64,000 bases of DNA. Origin: Marinomonas foliarum. Its GTDB lineage: Bacteria > Pseudomonadota > Gammaproteobacteria > Pseudomonadales > Marinomonadaceae. The notes under the pieces are model-generated. The model searched no databases. It saw nothing but the letters and a program-made list of their open reading frames with translations, and had not been told where the DNA came from. Every line of letters begins with the position of its first letter. Position 1 is the stretch's first letter. A program made the position numbers and the translations under genes. The stretch is from NCBI RefSeq assembly GCF_003337275.1, contig NZ_QPJQ01000008.1:62001-126000 (forward strand), read 5' to 3'. Shown here in pieces: positions 55,559-63,691 of this stretch.

Positions 55559-56662
55559 ATGCATAGGCTTCGTATTTTTGTCGTATTCCTTTTTCTTGGA
55601 TGTGCTTGCCTGACAGCGCAAGCTGCAAATATGGCGTTAAATATTATGGACAGCCATGATTATTATCAGATGAGCCCGAGGCAAGGCCCTTTAGCCGAAC
55701 AGTTTACAACCATTATTAATTCTCCCCCTAGTCCAGTCCGAATAACGCAAAAAAGTGCGGTACGTATTGCGTTGTTTCTATTTGGGGATGAAGACTCTAT
55801 TGAAAATAGAGCGCTTCAGGTTGCGCTCAGAAAACGTATGCGAGAATTGGGCATTGATTATCGGTTGGATGTTTATCTAGATCGTACGGAAAGTGAAACA
55901 GATTTTTCGGCGTACCTTAAAATAGCTGCGACGCCTCCCGATTATATTGTGATGACGAAGCTTGGCTTTGTTCAGCGACGTTTTTTAGAGCGTTTTCTAC
56001 GAACGGGGAAGAGCAAAGTTATTTTGTATGATTTTGCCTCGCCGCTAACCCATTGGATGAATAATCCCCCACTAATGTATATCGGTTTTGATCAGAAAAG
56101 AGCAACAACTAGATTAGCAAGCTATCTTGATCGCCAATTGCCTCCAGAAACCACCATTTCAGCTTTGGTATTACCAGCCAGTTACCTTGGTCATTCACGT
56201 TGTGATTTATTTTTAGATGAAATGCTGAAGTACAACCGACAAGTTAGCCGTATCCGTGTCGTTGCAGATGATAAGGTGCAAGCGTTTAAGGCAGCGAAAG
56301 TATTCTTAAAAGAGACACCGACAGATTTTATTTTTAGTTGCTCTCAACATATATCTGAGGGCGTTGTTGCGGCTTTGGAAGAAGACTCTCCTGGCTTGAA
56401 GACGCAAACCAATGCGTGGGGATTGTCTCCTAATGGGATTGCGGATTTAGTCAACCGGAACGTCAAAGTGAGTGTTCTGTTTATGAAGGATGATTTATCC
56501 ATTGCTGTTGCTGAGGCCATTAAGCTTGATCTCGAAGGAAAGAACATGCCAGCTCTCTATGTTGGGAATTCAACCCTAATGCCTGCTGAATTAGACTCAG
56601 AGAGTTTACGTTTGATGGTTCAGCAAGCTTATCAATATTCGGTGGAATTATGGCAGCAGTAA
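55559..56662 (+). CDS. LuxP-like periplasmic binding protein with altered ligand pocket
   Basis: A 367-residue protein from ATG 55559; earlier in-frame codons to 55466 precede the signal peptide and are unlikely. Residues 1-22 are a signal peptide (FVVFLFLGCACLTAQA); Cys 15 is not in a good lipobox. The rest aligns by eye along its length with Vibrio LuxP: SPLTHWMNNPPLMYIGFDQK, DFIFSCSQHISEG, TNAWG, FMKDDLSIAVAEAIKLDLEG. Of remembered AI-2 contacts, Ser 80, Arg 214 and Trp 287 are kept. Q77, N159, T266, D267 and R310 of LuxP correspond to Glu 78, Asp 158, Gln 263, His 264 and Phe 308. It probably binds a different ligand. It overlaps the next gene by 13 bases. Confidence 0.82.
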   Translation: MHRLRIFVVFLFLGCACLTAQAANMALNIMDSHDYYQMSPRQGPLAEQFTTIINSPPSPVRITQKSAVRIALFLFGDEDSIENRALQVALRKRMRELGIDYRLDVYLDRTESETDFSAYLKIAATPPDYIVMTKLGFVQRRFLERFLRTGKSKVILYDFASPLTHWMNNPPLMYIGFDQKRATTRLASYLDRQLPPETTISALVLPASYLGHSRCDLFLDEMLKYNRQVSRIRVVADDKVQAFKAAKVFLKETPTDFIFSCSQHISEGVVAALEEDSPGLKTQTNAWGLSPNGIADLVNRNVKVSVLFMKDDLSIAVAEAIKLDLEGKNMPALYVGNSTLMPAELDSESLRLMVQQAYQYSVELWQQ

Positions 56663-59247
56663 CGGAGAGTTTACAGCGTCGATTACAGCAAAAATCGCTC
56701 TTGTTGATGGGCGCGATTTTTTTGGTCGTCGCATTATTAAGTGTCTTTTTTATTGAAACATTGACTCAAGCTGCGAAAGACAAAAACTTGGTGCTAAAGC
56801 ACCAAGTGGCTGAGCAAGCTTTTAATGCGTATTTAGCACGCGCTGAAGATGAGATGAAGTTTATTGGGCAAGACCTTTCTTCGAGTGACTATATTGCTGG
56901 GCGTGAGTTGGACTTATTATTCAGTCATCATGAAGTGTTGTTTTTCGGAGGTTTAGACTTTTTCTATATCGAATGGGCCAATGGTAACTCTTCCATGGAT
57001 CCAAGAGCTCGTCTGTTTACTAAGACGGACTTTAAAGCAGTCATTGGGGCAGGGCTGTTAAATCGGTGGGCATCTGTTAAGACAGACGATGGTGCATCCT
57101 TGCTGATGCTGAAAACGAAATTGTTATCGGCTGAGAAGGACAGTACTGGCTTTCTGTATGGCTTTATTTCATTAAATGACAATTTGACCTTAGCAAATGA
57201 GCTGTTGGAAAGCGCAGGTGTGAGTGCCGTTCGTATTTACGATGTGTCACATAACCGTGTTTTATTGGAAGAGCGTAAAGCGGGAGTGAATTTATCCAAT
57301 AATACATTGCGTGCGAGTTTGCCTTTAGTTTCACCTATTCAGGCAAATCTACAGTTGGATGTGATAGAAGCGCATTCCATTTCCTCTGCCATTTTTACGA
57401 ATGCTTTGCCGCTAATCCTATCTGTGGGTGTTGTTTTGTTGGTGTTTTATTTTTTGCTTGCTCGACAGATGAAAATATTAATCTTTCAGCCTATCGAAAC
57501 GGTAGTATATAAACATCAAGAAGAGCTTATTCCCTACATTGAGTTGCAGCCTATCCAACGTCAAAATCGTCAGCTTATGGCTGAGATTCAAGCGAAAAAT
57601 AAGCGTTTTCTTTTGCTATCAGACTCGATAAACAGTGCTGTTATCTTCTGCAATGAGGTTGCAGAAGTTGAGTTGATTAATAGCGAAGCCCGTCATGTTT
57701 TTCCTGATTCAGTCAAAGCCCGAACGCTTTTTGACTTTATGCCTATTGCCAGCCATCGATCTATTCAAGATGCATTGAAGGGTAATATCGGTATTACCTT
57801 TGATTTGACTATGAATGATTTAGGTCGGATATATCAATGGCAGGCTTATACATTTAGAAATGAAAATGACTACCGTGGTTTGCTATTGGTAGGGAAAAAT
57901 ATTACTCGAGAAACTAGCCTTACTTGGCAGTTAGAACAATTACATCCATTGTCATCTCTGGTAGAGAAAAAAGTAGATACGGATGCCATATTGAATGAAT
58001 TAAACTACCTTTCTACATTACCAGATCATATTGAATCAAGCCATTTACAAGGATGGATGACCTTGCTGTTGTCTGTTTTAGATGACATTAGTCAGCAAGA
58101 AACGGATGTCTCCTACCTTCCTCTTGGGGATATCTTTCGACAGGAAAGCGATAGAGTGATGGCAGCCATGGGCATGGAAGCTACGCGGGCGGTGGTTGAC
58201 TGTTCTGTTGAGTCTGGTAGCAAAGTCGTGGCGATAGGAAAGCATTTTCGTGGGTTGGTTCGTACGTTACTCATGATGGTTATGTCGAATGATATGGCCG
58301 AACGACGTTTAAGTATTCGATTTATCAGCGATATGGAGCTAGAGATCATCGCAATGAACGATATGGCTTTTCGGCCATTGTTTTTTTGGATGATTAAAAT
58401 GTTGTCTGAAAGTCTTGGTGGACAGAAACAAACACTTCAAAATAACGCTTTGCAGCTAAATTTAATGATGGAGGTTAACCACTCAGCAGAGGAAACTTTA
58501 TCGTTAAAACCAAACCAAGTTATCGCTTGGGTCGCCAATGATTATCCTTACGCTTCTAATATCACTGAGGCGTTACAAAGGTTTGGCTTGGAGGTGGAGG
58601 TGTATGCTTCTTCAGATAGCTTTTTTACTCAGTCCAGTGTTTTAACGAAGTTTGATGCGGTATTGATAGGTTGTGATAAAGACGTCCAATCTCAAATTGA
58701 TATGACATTGGCTCTCAAGCTGAAACATAAACGAGACCATCTTCCCGTTATTTGGCTGAATAGCCGATTCCCTTTACATATTGATGATAGTGTTTATACC
58801 TTGCAAGGTTGTTTCTTCGATTACAATTTGTATCAAGTGCTACTTAAGGCATGCGAAGAAGACGGGATCTCCATTGCACATTATAACGAAGAAGAAGTGT
58901 GTTGGGTGATGGTCGGTGGCAGCCGAGTCACCAAGGCTATTTGGTACAATGAACTGGATCAATGCACTATTGCCACGCAATGGCTGGCAGATTTGGTTGA
59001 TTATGATGTGGTGTTATCGTATCAGCCTAATGCCATTATCGTGTTGTTGGAGCCCCAGCCATCGGCTGTCATTTTAGCTGCACAGGCTGCTTTTCCTAAT
59101 GTGCGCTTCTATGCTGTACAAAAGTGGCTGGAAATGCCGGATAATGTGGTTGTGTTTGATTTGGTTTCACCTAACTCTGGTGAGAAAATACGGTTTTTTG
59201 CAAAAGATGTTATGCAACACAATACAAATTCTAGGAGTAATGAATGA
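56650..59247 (+). CDS. LuxQ-like membrane sensor with degenerate kinase and receiver domains
   Basis: An 865-residue protein. Transmembrane helices at 17-38 and 251-271 enclose a periplasmic region resembling LuxQ's tandem-PAS sensor (LLNRWASVKTDDGASLLMLK; TGFLYGFISLNDNLTLAN). A cytoplasmic PAS lies at about 318-420. Residues 430-610 have the position and faint shape of a histidine kinase, but no H-box (His-Glu/Asp-x-x-x-Pro) and no DxGxG or GxGxG nucleotide loops. Residues 622-735 and 748-850 look like two receiver folds; the first lacks the Asp (FDAVLIGCDKD), acidic pair and Lys. It is likely a pseudokinase relay. It overlaps the LuxP-like gene upstream and mtnN downstream. Confidence 0.75.
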   Translation: MAAVTESLQRRLQQKSLLLMGAIFLVVALLSVFFIETLTQAAKDKNLVLKHQVAEQAFNAYLARAEDEMKFIGQDLSSSDYIAGRELDLLFSHHEVLFFGGLDFFYIEWANGNSSMDPRARLFTKTDFKAVIGAGLLNRWASVKTDDGASLLMLKTKLLSAEKDSTGFLYGFISLNDNLTLANELLESAGVSAVRIYDVSHNRVLLEERKAGVNLSNNTLRASLPLVSPIQANLQLDVIEAHSISSAIFTNALPLILSVGVVLLVFYFLLARQMKILIFQPIETVVYKHQEELIPYIELQPIQRQNRQLMAEIQAKNKRFLLLSDSINSAVIFCNEVAEVELINSEARHVFPDSVKARTLFDFMPIASHRSIQDALKGNIGITFDLTMNDLGRIYQWQAYTFRNENDYRGLLLVGKNITRETSLTWQLEQLHPLSSLVEKKVDTDAILNELNYLSTLPDHIESSHLQGWMTLLLSVLDDISQQETDVSYLPLGDIFRQESDRVMAAMGMEATRAVVDCSVESGSKVVAIGKHFRGLVRTLLMMVMSNDMAERRLSIRFISDMELEIIAMNDMAFRPLFFWMIKMLSESLGGQKQTLQNNALQLNLMMEVNHSAEETLSLKPNQVIAWVANDYPYASNITEALQRFGLEVEVYASSDSFFTQSSVLTKFDAVLIGCDKDVQSQIDMTLALKLKHKRDHLPVIWLNSRFPLHIDDSVYTLQGCFFDYNLYQVLLKACEEDGISIAHYNEEEVCWVMVGGSRVTKAIWYNELDQCTIATQWLADLVDYDVVLSYQPNAIIVLLEPQPSAVILAAQAAFPNVRFYAVQKWLEMPDNVVVFDLVSPNSGEKIRFFAKDVMQHNTNSRSNE

Positions 59248-59939
59248 GCGTAATTGGATTAATCGGCGCCATGGATGAAGAAGTCGCAGTCATCAAAGCT
59301 TGGATGACAGACCTTCGAGAGCAGTCTATTGCTGGGTGTGATTTTTTTATCGGCCACTTTGAAGGTAAAGACGTTGTTTTGCTTAAATCTGGTATTGGTA
59401 AAGTAAACGCCGCTGTGTCTACTACATTGCTATTGTCTGAGTTTAATCCTGAATATGTGATTAATATTGGTTCTGCAGGAGGCTTCGATCCTGAACTACA
59501 GGTTGGCGATGTGGTGATTTCAGATCAGGTTGTCCACCATGATGTGGATGTGACCGCCTTTGGTTATGTTATGGGGCAAGTTCCCAATATGCCAGCGACT
59601 TACCCAGCCGATGTGGCTTTAATTAACAAAGCTAAGAGCGCCTTGCAAACAGTGACTCAGGTTCAAGCTAAAGTGGGTTTGATCGGCACTGGGGATAGCT
59701 TCATGAATGATCCGGTTCGTGTTGAAGCTGTGCGTGCAACATTTCCAGCCCTTGTTGCTGTTGAGATGGAAGCTGCGGCTGTTGCTCAAGTGTGTTTCAA
59801 ATTTGGAACGCCGTTCGTGGTAGTTCGTTCTTTATCTGATATCGCAGGAAAAGAATCACCTAAGAGTTTTGAGGAGTATCTAAAAGTAGCTGCTGAGAAT
59901 TCTTCTTTGATGATTCAACAAATGCTTAAAGGCGATTAG
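59244..59939 (+). CDS. mtnN: MTA/SAH nucleosidase (Pfs)
   Basis: A 231-residue enzyme that cleaves methylthioadenosine and S-adenosylhomocysteine, releasing adenine. Products feed methionine salvage and, with LuxS, AI-2 synthesis. IGLIGAMDEEVAVI has catalytic Glu 12, NIGSAGGFDP forms the nucleoside site, VEMEAAAVAQVC holds Glu 174 and Glu 176, and RSLSDIAG holds Asp 199. All are intact. Its ATG overlaps the stop of the LuxQ-like gene by four bases, so translation is coupled. Confidence 0.96.
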   Translation: MSVIGLIGAMDEEVAVIKAWMTDLREQSIAGCDFFIGHFEGKDVVLLKSGIGKVNAAVSTTLLLSEFNPEYVINIGSAGGFDPELQVGDVVISDQVVHHDVDVTAFGYVMGQVPNMPATYPADVALINKAKSALQTVTQVQAKVGLIGTGDSFMNDPVRVEAVRATFPALVAVEMEAAAVAQVCFKFGTPFVVVRSLSDIAGKESPKSFEEYLKVAAENSSLMIQQMLKGD

Positions 59940-59943
59940 TACA

Positions 59944-60930
59944 ATGAGATCGAAGGGTCGCATTGCGGCTTATTTAGTTGCATGCTGTCCCTTCTATTTA
60001 CTGGCTACAGATGAAGTGGCTAAAGCTGCGGAGACTCAGCCTGTAGATCAGCAGACGTCCGACGAAACTGAAATACCATGGTGGTTTAGTTCACATGAAA
60101 CAGTGTCAAATACGATCGGTAATTGGTCGACTAATATAGATTCTTTTTTGTCTGGTGAACCAAGCCTGCAGCATAATGATAGTTATGTGGAGATTCGATT
60201 TGGTTCAGTCTTAGAAAAGGATGAAAGCTCAGGTTTTTTTGATTTTAGTGCCAAATTAAGATTACCAAATACTCAAGATAGATTGCGTCTTGTCGTCGAG
60301 TCTGAGAGTGACTCTTTAGCTCCGGAAAGCCTACGAGGCGAATCTTCTCAGCAAGACAATGTAGTCAGTTCAGCCTTAAAAAACAGTATTTCTGCCGCTG
60401 TACGTTACATAAAAGAAGATATCGGCTTAGATGTTGACGCAGGGATAAAGGTGGATTTCCCTCTAGACCCTTTTTTGCGTTTTCGTTTAACGCAGGGAGA
60501 AGCAATTGGTTCGTTTGAATGGTGGCAGAAGCAAGAGGCGTTTGCCTATTATTCTAAAGGAGTGGGTGCGCGTTATGGTATTGGTGTTGGCTACGCTACT
60601 AGTCCGACACTGAACTTCGGAATGGATTTTGGTACCACTTGGTTAGATAAAGAAGGGCTTTTTTATGTACGAGAAAACTTTTCGATACAACATCGCGTGA
60701 ATGACAAAAATCGCTTGGGTTACCAATTGAGCTTCTTGCAATCTGGCGAACATAGTATTGAGCCGGATAGCTATTTATATAATGTTCAATACGAAAGGTT
60801 GCTTTATAAAGATTGGTTAATTGGACAAATCAAACCGCAAATGACTTATGAGGCCGAAGACGATTATGATGGCGTTTTTTCATTAACCTTGTCGCTGGCT
60901 ATTCTACTAGGGCCTGAGTATTTGCATTAG
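59944..60930 (+). CDS. Unknown exported protein in the LuxPQ-like operon
   Basis: A 328-residue protein starting four bases after mtnN. Residues 1-30 are signal-like (IAAYLVACCPFYLLATDEVA), though less hydrophobic than usual. Beyond residue 85 many alternating strands occur (YVEIRFGSVLE, FFDFSAKLRLP, GARYGIGVGYAT, LNFGMDFGTTW, NRLGYQLSFLQ, LYNVQYERLLY), ending LTLSLAILLGPEYLH. This suggests an outer-membrane beta barrel. No family is recognised. Cotranscription with the LuxP/LuxQ-like pair and mtnN is inferred from spacing. Confidence 0.7.
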   Translation: MRSKGRIAAYLVACCPFYLLATDEVAKAAETQPVDQQTSDETEIPWWFSSHETVSNTIGNWSTNIDSFLSGEPSLQHNDSYVEIRFGSVLEKDESSGFFDFSAKLRLPNTQDRLRLVVESESDSLAPESLRGESSQQDNVVSSALKNSISAAVRYIKEDIGLDVDAGIKVDFPLDPFLRFRLTQGEAIGSFEWWQKQEAFAYYSKGVGARYGIGVGYATSPTLNFGMDFGTTWLDKEGLFYVRENFSIQHRVNDKNRLGYQLSFLQSGEHSIEPDSYLYNVQYERLLYKDWLIGQIKPQMTYEAEDDYDGVFSLTLSLAILLGPEYLH

Positions 60931-61043
60931 TTGCTGAGTCAAATGTCGAATTTTCTTGCGTGCTATTAGATTTGCATTCCTGTAACTCGTATAATGCCGC
61001 GCTCTACGATAATTAGTACTTACCGCTTCCAAGAGAGTCAGCT

Positions 61044-62147
61044 ATGAGACCGGATCAAATTCAACCAGAAATGTACCAAGAACAGCTGCAAAAAAAGCAG
61101 TCTGATCTCGCTTCTTTAATGGCAGCCTTGTCATTGCCCGAGCTGGAGGTCTATGAAAGTGCATCTTCTCATTATCGTATGAGAGCTGAATTTCGTATTT
61201 GGCACGATGGCGATGACCTGTTTTATGCCATGTTTGACTCAGCTGACCCAAGAACTCCTATTCGTACCGATCAATTTTTGGCGGCATCGAGCCTTATTAA
61301 TGAACTTATGCCAAAGCTTCTGGATGCGGTTCGCGATATTCCAGTTTTGCGATACAAATTATTCCAAGTGGATTTTTTAACCACGACAACGGGCGAAGCG
61401 CTAATTAGTTTGCTTTACCATAAGCCAATTGATGACGAGTGGAATCTTGCCGCTCAGCAGCTCAATAAATTATTTCCTGCGTGTCACTTTATTGGTCGTA
61501 GTCGTAAGAAAAAGCAAATTTTGACTCGTGACTTTGTAATGGAAACACTCACAGTTGGCGGGCAAAAGTTTCACTATCAACAAGTGGAAAATAGCTTTAC
61601 ACAGCCGAATGCTGGTATTAATGAAAAAATGTTAGAGTGGGCTTTGGATGTGACCAAAGATGCATCGGGTGACTTGCTAGAGATGTATTGTGGTAATGGC
61701 AATTTTTCTATTCCTCTGGCACGCCAGTTTACGCGAGTGGTCGCGACAGAAATATCTAAGGTCTCGGTAAACTCTGCGCAGCTGAATATCGCAATTAACG
61801 GTATGGATAATGTTCAAGTGGTTAAAATGGCTAGTGAAGATGTTTCTGCAGCCTTGAATGGTGACGCCGAATTGCCTAAAAGCTTACTTCAGGCTGGCGT
61901 GAGTGAGTTATCACCCTCTGTTGTGTTAGTTGACCCACCTCGTGCAGGTCTAGATGATGCGACGGTAGAGCTCATACGTAAAATAGATTCTATTCTGTAT
62001 ATCTCCTGTAACCCTGAGACGCTCAAAGCAAATTTAGAAGCATTATCAAGTACTCATGATGTGGTTCGATATGCGATGTTTGATCAGTTTCCTTATACGC
62101 ATCATGTGGAAACTGGCATTTACTTGGAGCGTAAGACTAATTCCTAA
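61044..62147 (+). CDS. trmA: tRNA m5U54 methyltransferase TrmA
   Basis: A 367-residue enzyme that methylates U54 of the tRNA T-loop. The SAM motif is EMYCGNGNFSIPLA, followed by VLVDPPRAGLDDATV, with the catalytic Cys in YISCNPETLKANLEAL. There is no TRAM domain or Fe-S cluster, consistent with TrmA rather than RlmD. It has its own promoter region (60931-61043). Confidence 0.95.
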   Translation: MRPDQIQPEMYQEQLQKKQSDLASLMAALSLPELEVYESASSHYRMRAEFRIWHDGDDLFYAMFDSADPRTPIRTDQFLAASSLINELMPKLLDAVRDIPVLRYKLFQVDFLTTTTGEALISLLYHKPIDDEWNLAAQQLNKLFPACHFIGRSRKKKQILTRDFVMETLTVGGQKFHYQQVENSFTQPNAGINEKMLEWALDVTKDASGDLLEMYCGNGNFSIPLARQFTRVVATEISKVSVNSAQLNIAINGMDNVQVVKMASEDVSAALNGDAELPKSLLQAGVSELSPSVVLVDPPRAGLDDATVELIRKIDSILYISCNPETLKANLEALSSTHDVVRYAMFDQFPYTHHVETGIYLERKTNS

Positions 62148-62150
62148 AAT

Positions 62151-62184
62151 AAAAAAAAAGAGGCAGTGAGGCCTCTTTTTTTTA
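62151..62184 (+). terminator. Terminator after trmA
   Basis: AGAGGC/GCCTCT (62159-62164, 62171-62176) with flanking A and T runs forms a strong intrinsic terminator. Confidence 0.9.
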
Positions 62185-62367
62185 TATTGAGACAGTGTGA
62201 CTCACATTTTTTGAAGACGTTTAGATTGTATTAGTATCAATATTTTGTATGAGTTTCACTCTTATCATAATGAAAGACATTCTTGTATCTTGAATACGAC
62301 AAAGAATGTTCTGTGGTAACATATGCGCATACATTTCCCCCACCATAATAGAGAAGTCGAACGAGCC

Positions 62368-63597
62368 ATGAGCAACAACTCACTAGACAAAGGCAAAATC
62401 AAAATTTTGTTATTAGAAGGCGTTCATCAATCTGCATTGGACGCATTGCATGACGCTGGTTACACCAACATTGAATATCATAAGACAGCATTAGCGGAAG
62501 ATGAGCTCATCGAAAAGATCTCAGAAGCGCACTTCATTGGTATTCGCTCTCGCACTCAGTTGACTGAAAAAGTTTTAGCGCATGCTAATAAGCTGGTTGC
62601 TATTGGTTGTTTCTGCATCGGTACAAATCAAGTTGATTTAGATGCGGCAAGCGAAAAAGGCATTGTGGTATTTAATGCGCCTTACTCTAATACTCGTAGT
62701 GTTGCTGAGTTGGTGTTGGGTCAATTAATTCTATTACTTCGCGGCATTCCTGCGAAAAACGCAGCATGTCATCGCGGCGGTTGGATTAAGTCTGCTGTAG
62801 GGTCTTTCGAAACTCGTGGTAAGCGTTTAGGCATTATTGGTTACGGAAGTATCGGTACTCAATTGAGTGTTTTGGCGGAATCTTTAGGCATGGAAGTATG
62901 CTTTTACGATATCGTTACCAAGCTACCTTTGGGTAATGCACGTCAAATTAAAAGTCTGAAAGAATTGCTTTCAACAAGTGACATTATCAGCTTGCATGTG
63001 CCAGAAACGAGTTCCACTAAGATGATGATTGGTGCGAAAGAAGTGTCACAGATGAAGCAAGGCTCTATCTTTGTTAATGCTTCTCGCGGCACAGTAGCTG
63101 ATCTAGACGCAGTGGCAGAAGCGATTAAAACGGGTGCTTTGGGTGGTGCGGCAGTCGATGTGTTCCCTGTTGAGCCCAAAGGCAATGACGAAGAATTTGT
63201 TTCTCCGCTTCGGGGTTTGGACAATGTGATACTAACGCCTCATATCGGTGGTAGCACAATGGAAGCGCAAGAGAACATTGGTATTGAAGTAGCTGATAAG
63301 CTGGTTAAATACTCTGACGTTGGTACGACAACCGCAGCGGTTAACTTCCCTGAAGTGGCGCTACCAGCTCAGGCTAATAATCATCGTATTCTTCATATTC
63401 ATGAAAACCGCCCAGGTGTGCTTTCTAAGATCAATGCGATCTTCTCTGAGAACAACATCAATATCACAGGTCAGTACCTTCGTACCACGGAGAAACTTGG
63501 CTACATGGTAATGGACGTAGATGCAGAAGAAGGCGAATTAGCGCTTGAGAAAGTGAAAGAAGTCGAAGGAACCGTTAAAGCACGCGTTTTGTTTTAA
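62368..63597 (+). CDS. serA: D-3-phosphoglycerate dehydrogenase
   Basis: A 409-residue enzyme opening serine synthesis. FIGIRSRTQLTEKVL and AIGCFCIGTNQVDLDAAS are in the substrate domain. LGIIGYGSIGTQLSVLAESL binds NAD, and catalytic His lies in LTPHIGGSTMEAQENIG. A C-terminal ACT domain (HIHENRPGVLSKINAIFSEN) suggests serine feedback. The frame extends to ATG 62323, but ATG 62368 gives the E. coli-like N-terminus and nearly identical length, so it is preferred. A weak Shine-Dalgarno makes this less than certain. Confidence 0.95.
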   Translation: MSNNSLDKGKIKILLLEGVHQSALDALHDAGYTNIEYHKTALAEDELIEKISEAHFIGIRSRTQLTEKVLAHANKLVAIGCFCIGTNQVDLDAASEKGIVVFNAPYSNTRSVAELVLGQLILLLRGIPAKNAACHRGGWIKSAVGSFETRGKRLGIIGYGSIGTQLSVLAESLGMEVCFYDIVTKLPLGNARQIKSLKELLSTSDIISLHVPETSSTKMMIGAKEVSQMKQGSIFVNASRGTVADLDAVAEAIKTGALGGAAVDVFPVEPKGNDEEFVSPLRGLDNVILTPHIGGSTMEAQENIGIEVADKLVKYSDVGTTTAAVNFPEVALPAQANNHRILHIHENRPGVLSKINAIFSENNINITGQYLRTTEKLGYMVMDVDAEEGELALEKVKEVEGTVKARVLF

Positions 63598-63619
63598 GCT
63601 TTTACTTTGTATTCTTAAT

Positions 63620-63649
63620 AAAAAATCCAGCTACGGCTGGATTTTTTGT
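63620..63649 (+). terminator. Terminator after serA
   Basis: AAAATCCAGC/GCTGGATTTT with a TACG tetraloop is followed by T residues. The flanking A run lets it also serve the minus-strand gene ending at 63692. Confidence 0.9.
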
Positions 63650-63691
63650 TTCTGTGACTTTTCATTTTGGATGAGAATTCAGCCTTGGGAG

